10,546 nt of DNA from Nitrososphaerales archaeon TH5896 (GTDB taxonomy: Archaea > Thermoproteota > Nitrososphaeria > Nitrososphaerales > Nitrososphaeraceae). The notes beneath the pieces were generated by a model. It saw nothing but the letters and a program-made list of their open reading frames with translations, did not search any database and was not told the origin of the DNA. The stretch spans positions 1 to 10,546 of the forward strand of contig JAATVP010000204.1 of NCBI GenBank assembly GCA_014523625.1, given 5' to 3'. A program made the position numbers and the translations under genes. This document shows positions 6,061 to 10,546 of this stretch, piece by piece. Within the stretch, counting starts at the first letter, position 1. The number at the start of each line of letters is the position of its first letter.

Positions 6061-6922
6061 CAACCAATCTAGGAAGAAAACGGTCTCCGAAATTGTAGAT
6101 ACGAAGAAGAAAGGAGATAAACTGGTCGTTTTAACTGCATATGATTTTTCAATTGCTTCAATTATTGACAAGAATGACATCGACATAATACTTGTAGGAG
6201 ATAGTGCAGGGATGGTAATGCTTGGATACCCAAACACAAGGCCAGTAAACATGGCAGAAATGTTACTATTTTGTAGGGCTGTATCCAACGCTACAAATAA
6301 AGCAATGATAAGTGTGGATATGCCATTTGGCTCGTACCAAAAAAACATCGACGAGGCCATCTCAAATGCAGTAATATTGATCAAAGCCGGAGCAGACTCC
6401 GTCAAGGTCGAGGGCGGAGAAGAAATATTCGATCGAATAAAAGCCATGGTCGATATAGGAATACCGGTTATGGGTCATATTGGATATAAACCCCAGACCT
6501 CGAGTATGTGGAATTTTTCAAAAGCTGCTGGAAAAACCAAAGAATCAGCCTTAAAGCTCCTTCATGATGCGAAGGTTATTGAAAAGGCAGGAGCATTCAG
6601 TATTGTTCTTGAAATGATAACGACTGAAGTCGCTGAAATAATAACAAAGAATATATCGATACCAACTATAGGAATCGGCTCAGGGCCCGCTTGTGATGGT
6701 CAAGTATTGGTAACTTATGACATGTTGGGAATCAATCAGGACTTTAAGCCAAAATTTGTAAAGAAGTATCTGGATTTAAATCATTTAATTGCAACTTCCG
6801 TTCAAACTTATTCACGTGATGTAAAATCAGGAGCGTTTCCCAGCAACGACAATATTATTCACATGGATACCAAGGAGTACGAAGAATTCTTGAATGAATA
6901 TGGGCTTCGAGCTAGTAAATGA
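6047..6922 (+). CDS. panB: 3-methyl-2-oxobutanoate hydroxymethyltransferase (ketopantoate hydroxymethyltransferase)
   Basis: Transfers a hydroxymethyl group from 5,10-methylene tetrahydrofolate (or an archaeal pterin) to 2-oxoisovalerate, forming ketopantoate, the committed precursor of pantoate. The 291-residue protein is a complete (beta/alpha)8 family member. Landmarks are LTAYDFSIAS (29-38), metal ligand D52 in LVGDSAGM, metal ligand D91 in SVDMPFGSY, VKVEGG (119-124), GHIGYKPQ (143-150), the catalytic-type glutamate E189 in FSIVLEM, and IPTIGIGSGPACDGQ further on. The GTG start is supported by GGAGGT ten bases upstream and puts LTAYD at the usual depth. It overlaps the previous gene by 14 bases and the next by 4 (ATGA). 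It supplies the top of the pathway served by its neighbours; ketopantoate reductase is missing from the cluster. Confidence 0.96.
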   Translation: MQPYSNQSRKKTVSEIVDTKKKGDKLVVLTAYDFSIASIIDKNDIDIILVGDSAGMVMLGYPNTRPVNMAEMLLFCRAVSNATNKAMISVDMPFGSYQKNIDEAISNAVILIKAGADSVKVEGGEEIFDRIKAMVDIGIPVMGHIGYKPQTSSMWNFSKAAGKTKESALKLLHDAKVIEKAGAFSIVLEMITTEVAEIITKNISIPTIGIGSGPACDGQVLVTYDMLGINQDFKPKFVKKYLDLNHLIATSVQTYSRDVKSGAFPSNDNIIHMDTKEYEEFLNEYGLRASK

Positions 6923-8214
6923 AGAAGAAGAGGCCATTTCGTCCAACTAGAGACATTTATTGTACTGAGGGAGAAGAGCTAGTTGGCATCCGCCTAGTAC
7001 TTTGCATTACAGGTAGCGTTGCGGCGTACAAGGCAATTGACGTCGCAAGATTATTGGTCAAGCATGGAGCTGAGGTCTATGCAGTTATGAACCACGGTAC
7101 GTCAAAAATATTTCTTTCCAGTGAGATGATGAAATGGGCAACAGGAAATGTTGTAGTTACTGAATTGACTGGTAATTTGGAACATATTTCATTGGGTGAT
7201 CAGGATACTACCGATATGGTTATAGTTTATCCCTGTACTGCAAATACACTTGGAAAATTAGCTAATGGAATAGATGACACGGTTGTAACTTCTGTCCTAA
7301 CTGTTGCCCTTGGATCCGGTGTCCCGATTGTTATCTGTCCTGCTATGCACGAAGCGATGTACTACAATAGAATCATACAAGAGAATATCAACAAGCTCAA
7401 AACAAACGGAGTGAAATTTCTGGAGCCGCGGATAGAGCAAGGAAAAGCCAAATTGATTTCTGCCAGTGATCTGCTCCATTACATTCAAGACAGTCAATTG
7501 GTCAACAAGAACAAAAAATTGGCCGGAAAGAGATTCATGATTACTGCTGGTAGTACTGCCGAATACATCGATCCTGTTCGAGTTATTATGAATTTGAGTT
7601 CTGGAAAGATGGGTATGGCACTTGCAAAGGAGGCATCCGATAGAGGAGCCAGTGTGACTTTAGTTTATGGACATGGATCTATGGATCCTGACAATTATCT
7701 GCAAGCTCCGGGCATTGAAATTCAAAGAGTGGATACAGCTCAGGAAATGTTTGAATCAGTGATGTTCAAACTCTCTGAGAAGAGATTTGATGTAATTATC
7801 CTTACATCTGCTACTTCTGATTTTTCTGTTGAAAAGAAATGGAACAACAAAATCGAAAGTTCTTTAGGAAGGGTAGAAATCACACTTGTACCAATTGACA
7901 AGATTATTTCAAAAGTAAAAAATGTATGTAAATATAATGTCTTCTTGGTTGGGTTCAAGGCAGAATATGACGTACAATCCAGAGTCCTTATTGAAAAGGC
8001 TTATACTAAACTTCTAGAATCGGGGGCGGATTTAATTGTAGCAAATGATGTTGGAAAAAAAGGGACGAGATTTGGATCTGAGAATAATGAAGTTTACATA
8101 ATCGATCGACAAAAGAACACTGTACACTTGCCAATTCAATCAAAAGATATGATTGCGGCACAAATATTGGATTTGATTGAAAAAAATATCCTTCATTCGA
8201 AACTACTAACCTAA
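6919..8214 (+). CDS. coaBC: Bifunctional phosphopantothenoylcysteine decarboxylase / phosphopantothenate--cysteine ligase
   Basis: Adds cysteine to 4'-phosphopantothenate and decarboxylates the product to 4'-phosphopantetheine. The 431-residue length is usual. The CoaC half (about 1-195) is an FMN-binding flavoprotein fold: ITGSVAAYKA (30-39), catalytic His89 in NLEHISLG, PCTANT (105-110, the PASANT-type motif) and PAMHEAMY (141-148), with Cys140 just before. The CoaB half (about 200-431) has ITAGSTAEYIDPVR (208-221), NLSSGKMG (225-232), TSATSDF around residue 300, VGFKAE and ANDVG. The leader RPTRDIYCTEGEELVG resembles the short N-terminal extension of archaeal CoaBC. PAMH instead of bacterial PXMN also looks archaeal. 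It is the last operon gene; its stop lies inside the end of the convergent peptidase gene. Confidence 0.95.
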   Translation: MKKKRPFRPTRDIYCTEGEELVGIRLVLCITGSVAAYKAIDVARLLVKHGAEVYAVMNHGTSKIFLSSEMMKWATGNVVVTELTGNLEHISLGDQDTTDMVIVYPCTANTLGKLANGIDDTVVTSVLTVALGSGVPIVICPAMHEAMYYNRIIQENINKLKTNGVKFLEPRIEQGKAKLISASDLLHYIQDSQLVNKNKKLAGKRFMITAGSTAEYIDPVRVIMNLSSGKMGMALAKEASDRGASVTLVYGHGSMDPDNYLQAPGIEIQRVDTAQEMFESVMFKLSEKRFDVIILTSATSDFSVEKKWNNKIESSLGRVEITLVPIDKIISKVKNVCKYNVFLVGFKAEYDVQSRVLIEKAYTKLLESGADLIVANDVGKKGTRFGSENNEVYIIDRQKNTVHLPIQSKDMIAAQILDLIEKNILHSKLLT

Positions 8215-9318
8215 ACAGATCAGGTCCTTAGGAAAGCTATTTAAATTAGAGATCGTGTTTCTGATCTTGGGACTATCGCTTTTGCCGTTCGCAGATTTGA
8301 TTATAACGCTGTCCTCAATCCGCACCCCGAACCTTCCATTTACGTATACACCTGGTTCAATCGTGACACACATTCCTGGCATTACCTTCTCCTTACCTGT
8401 TTTGCTGATCCAAGGCGATTCATGCACTTCCAATCCTATCCCGTGGCCTGTCGAGTGTATGAATTTACTTCCATATCCTCTATCAATAACTAAATTTCTG
8501 CACGCCAGATCAACATTCCCAAAGTCTGCGGCTGACCGCAGTGAGTCCAAACCGGTTTGTTGTGCATCCTTCACACATTCATAGGCTTGTTTTATCTCGT
8601 CAGTCGCATGACCAATGACAAATGTTCGTGTAGCATCTGCAACATATCCCCCATATTGAACTACTAGATCAACAATTACCGTATCCCCTGTCGAAAATGG
8701 TCGTGTAGTGATTTCAGAATGAGGAAACGCAGCATTAGGACCACCAGCAATAATAAACGGAAATCTAGTACTCTTGTATGAGACTAGTGTTCCTCCAAGA
8801 ATATAAGTTTCAGAGACAAGCAAAGCCAATAATTCAATTTCTTTTCTATTTTTCCTAATTTGTTCAGAGCTTAAATTGAACAAACAATCAATAATTTTTG
8901 CAGCTTTAGAGATATTTTCCTGTTCATCAAGATCCTTTATTATTCGACTCATGGTGAATGGTTTGTTATTCACTTTTACATTCTTTTCACCAAGTTTTTC
9001 AGCCATCATCCTAATAGTATGAAAGTCAGTACTATCAGTACATACTGATTTACCTGCTAATTCGTCAAATACCCGTAAAAGCATGTCTTTTCCTCTTTCT
9101 GCAGATATTACCTCACATGAAAGTGCAGCTTCTTCAGCCCTATTCGTCTCAAGGGAAGGAGTAATAATCTTGGTACTATCACTAGAGCAAATGCCTACCG
9201 ACTCTCCCCAAAAACCTGTCAAGTAGAATGTGTCTTCAGGATTAAATGATACCACTGTACTACATTCAATCTTCTCCGCATGTTCCAATACTCGCTTCCT
9301 ATGATCCTTTACCAGCAT
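8206..9318 (-). CDS. M24 family metallopeptidase (Xaa-Pro aminopeptidase-like)
   Basis: A cytoplasmic metal-dependent hydrolase of the pita-bread fold, probably removing N-terminal residues before proline. From ATG 9318 it is 370 residues. Residues 1-125 form the creatinase/prolidase N-terminal domain (STVVSFNPEDTFYLTGFWGE). The catalytic domain shows all five metal ligands: D217 in VIVDL, D228 in YVADATRT, H292 in STGHGIGL, E321 in TIEPGVY and E335 in VRIEDSV. His200 (FPHSE) and His299 (EVHE) fit the active site. Aminopeptidase P, prolidase or an archaeal relative cannot be separated by eye. The frame could start at TTG 9348, which directly follows a stop and would suit a leaderless mRNA; I prefer ATG 9318 because DHRKRVLE then begins as in relatives. 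Its last 9 bases overlap the end of coaBC on the other strand. Confidence 0.88.
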   Translation of the reverse strand: MLVKDHRKRVLEHAEKIECSTVVSFNPEDTFYLTGFWGESVGICSSDSTKIITPSLETNRAEEAALSCEVISAERGKDMLLRVFDELAGKSVCTDSTDFHTIRMMAEKLGEKNVKVNNKPFTMSRIIKDLDEQENISKAAKIIDCLFNLSSEQIRKNRKEIELLALLVSETYILGGTLVSYKSTRFPFIIAGGPNAAFPHSEITTRPFSTGDTVIVDLVVQYGGYVADATRTFVIGHATDEIKQAYECVKDAQQTGLDSLRSAADFGNVDLACRNLVIDRGYGSKFIHSTGHGIGLEVHESPWISKTGKEKVMPGMCVTIEPGVYVNGRFGVRIEDSVIIKSANGKSDSPKIRNTISNLNSFPKDLICLG

Positions 9319-9368
9319 GGCTAGATTGTTATGTACCTCAATAGGCAATTAGGTAATAAACATAATTG

Positions 9369-9375
9369 TATAAAT
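9369..9375. promoter_or_regulatory. TATA element between the divergent peptidase and aminotransferase genes
   Basis: TATAAAT is centred about 36 bases before ATG 9408 of the aminotransferase, giving a leader near ten bases. Read on the other strand it is ATTTATA, centred about 24 bases from TTG 9348 and 54 from ATG 9318 of the peptidase. It is the best TATA box in the 60-90 base spacer and may serve one or both directions. The call rests on position only. Confidence 0.45.
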
Positions 9376-9407
9376 AACGGATGATGCTCCACGGTACTGA
9401 GACCTAA

Positions 9408-10546
9408 ATGGAATATCTGGTTATGCTCCCTGGACCCACCAACGTGCCAGGTAGAGTAATGAATGCTATGCTTTCGCCCATAATTAATCATAGAAGCGAC
9501 GACTTTCGAAGCCTTTACAGGGACGTGGTAGATAAAACCCAGCGCGTGTTTCAAACCTCAGATGATGTAGTCGTTCTAACTGCTTCAGGCACAGGCGCGG
9601 TAGAAGCATCAGTTGTCAATCTAGTCAAGAAGGGCGACAATATCGTGATTCCCGTCAATGGAGAATTTGGGGGCAGGTTGGCTGACCTCATTGAAAATTG
9701 GGGCGGCAATTCCATTCGGATAAATTCGAAATTTGGGGAGAATCCACCTCTTGAACAAATAGAGGATGCATTTGAAGCAAACAAGGACATAAAGGCGCTC
9801 TATGCAGTATATAACGAGACTTCTACTGGTACGACTTTGAGATATTTAGAAAAGCTTGGAGAACTTTGTTCAAAGCATGGATCACTTTTCATCGTAGACG
9901 CGGTTTCTGTTTTGGGAGGGGACGAACTTCCAGTGGACAAATGGGGAATAGATGTGTGTATGACTGCTTCTCAAAAGGCTCTCGCCGCACCACCAGGCGT
10001 TGCGCCTATATCCATTAGCGCTAAGGCAAAAAAACAAATGATCGAAAGCCCTCCGCCGACCCAATACTTCAACCTAAAGAGATACTTTAGATACTTCGGG
10101 GACAGTGGTGAAACTCCATTCACTCCTGCATTGCCACTATTGTTCGCTTACCGAGAAGCTTTGGAAATGGTATTGGAAGAGGGACTAGAACAGAGAATTG
10201 CACGTCATAGGAGGTGTGCCAATGCATTCTACACCGGCCTGAGCGAGCTAGGGTTCACTCCTTTCGCACACCCAGAAGCAAGGAGCAATGTGGTGATAGC
10301 ATTTAATTACATACCGGGTATCGAAGACAAGACTTTCAGAAAGATACTTGGGGAACATTTCCGAGTTCTTATTGCGGGAGGTTTCGGCGAGTTGAAAGGA
10401 AAGGTTTTTAGGATAGGTTCCATGGGCGAGGTAGATCGCTATCATGTAATTAGAACTTTGTCATCTATCGCATCAACTTTGAAAATGATGGGTATTCAAA
10501 CCAAATCCGAAGCCATACCAGTCGCAATGAAAGCCTTAAACGTTTA
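9408..10546 (+). CDS. Class V aminotransferase (serine-pyruvate / alanine-glyoxylate type), cut at the window end
   Basis: A PLP-dependent cytoplasmic enzyme of fold type I, subclass V, related to serine--pyruvate, serine--glyoxylate and alanine--glyoxylate aminotransferases; the true amino donor is unknown. The frame runs 379 codons without a stop and leaves only TA at the edge, so probably just the last base of a stop codon is missing. Landmarks are MLPGPTNVPGRVMNAM near the start, the phosphate-binding SGTGAVEA (60-67), VYNETSTGTT, D164 in FIVDAVSVLGG (pairs with the PLP ring nitrogen) and the Schiff-base lysine K190 in MTASQKALAAPPG. The C-terminal domain ends with FRVLIAGGFGELKGKVFRIG. 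Length is normal for the family. It is divergent from the M24 peptidase gene, behind a TATA box. Confidence 0.92.
   Translation, partial: MEYLVMLPGPTNVPGRVMNAMLSPIINHRSDDFRSLYRDVVDKTQRVFQTSDDVVVLTASGTGAVEASVVNLVKKGDNIVIPVNGEFGGRLADLIENWGGNSIRINSKFGENPPLEQIEDAFEANKDIKALYAVYNETSTGTTLRYLEKLGELCSKHGSLFIVDAVSVLGGDELPVDKWGIDVCMTASQKALAAPPGVAPISISAKAKKQMIESPPPTQYFNLKRYFRYFGDSGETPFTPALPLLFAYREALEMVLEEGLEQRIARHRRCANAFYTGLSELGFTPFAHPEARSNVVIAFNYIPGIEDKTFRKILGEHFRVLIAGGFGELKGKVFRIGSMGEVDRYHVIRTLSSIASTLKMMGIQTKSEAIPVAMKALNV

Noticed and set aside
9551..10445. Minus-strand frames opposite the aminotransferase (near 9551-9790, 9882-10064 and 10248-10445).
   Set aside because: The plus strand carries an uninterrupted class V aminotransferase with its PLP lysine; these are shadows.
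1..10546. A hidden defence system, CRISPR array or biosynthetic cluster.
   Set aside because: No regularly spaced repeats, nuclease, toxin or Cas-like frame is visible; the open frames are accounted for by metabolism, one regulator and a peptidase.

Overview
The window looks archaeal and most like an ammonia-oxidising thaumarchaeon of the Nitrososphaera/Nitrosocosmicus type; that placement is inferred from protein resemblance and was not tested by search. The direct evidence for an archaeon is: a tRNA gene with no encoded CCA and an apparent intron; AT-rich TATA-like boxes about 25-30 bases before several genes, some suggesting leaderless mRNAs; a PhoU protein carrying an AbrB-type domain; and the archaea-specific coenzyme A route that uses pantoate kinase and phosphopantothenate synthetase.

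Layout. Bases 36-141 hold a tRNA-Arg(CCU) interrupted in its D-loop by 31 bases. Bases 476-1330 encode the C-terminal two thirds of a branched-chain-amino-acid-type ABC substrate-binding protein without signal peptide. Bases 1454-1894 hold a second, badly decayed copy of the same family. Bases 1895-2263 are largely non-coding. On the minus strand follow a stand-alone GNAT acetyltransferase (2264-2923) and an AbrB-PhoU phosphate-type regulator (3290-4288).

Divergent from the regulator is a tightly overlapping four-gene operon on the plus strand: pantoate kinase (4356-5303), 4-phosphopantoate--beta-alanine ligase (5293-6060), ketopantoate hydroxymethyltransferase PanB (6047-6922) and CoaBC (6919-8214). 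Together they cover ketopantoate formation and the steps from pantoate to 4'-phosphopantetheine. Ketopantoate reductase, phosphopantetheine adenylyltransferase and dephospho-CoA kinase are not here. The operon's end overlaps the end of a convergent M24 metallopeptidase gene (8206-9318). Divergent from that gene is a class V aminotransferase (9408 to the window edge), complete except for the last base of its probable stop codon.

No mobile element, CRISPR array or defence system is visible. The core (3290-10546) is ordinary housekeeping content. The points worth a second look are the tRNA D-loop insertion, the two decaying binding-protein genes, and a perfect 16-bp palindrome between the regulator and the CoA operon.
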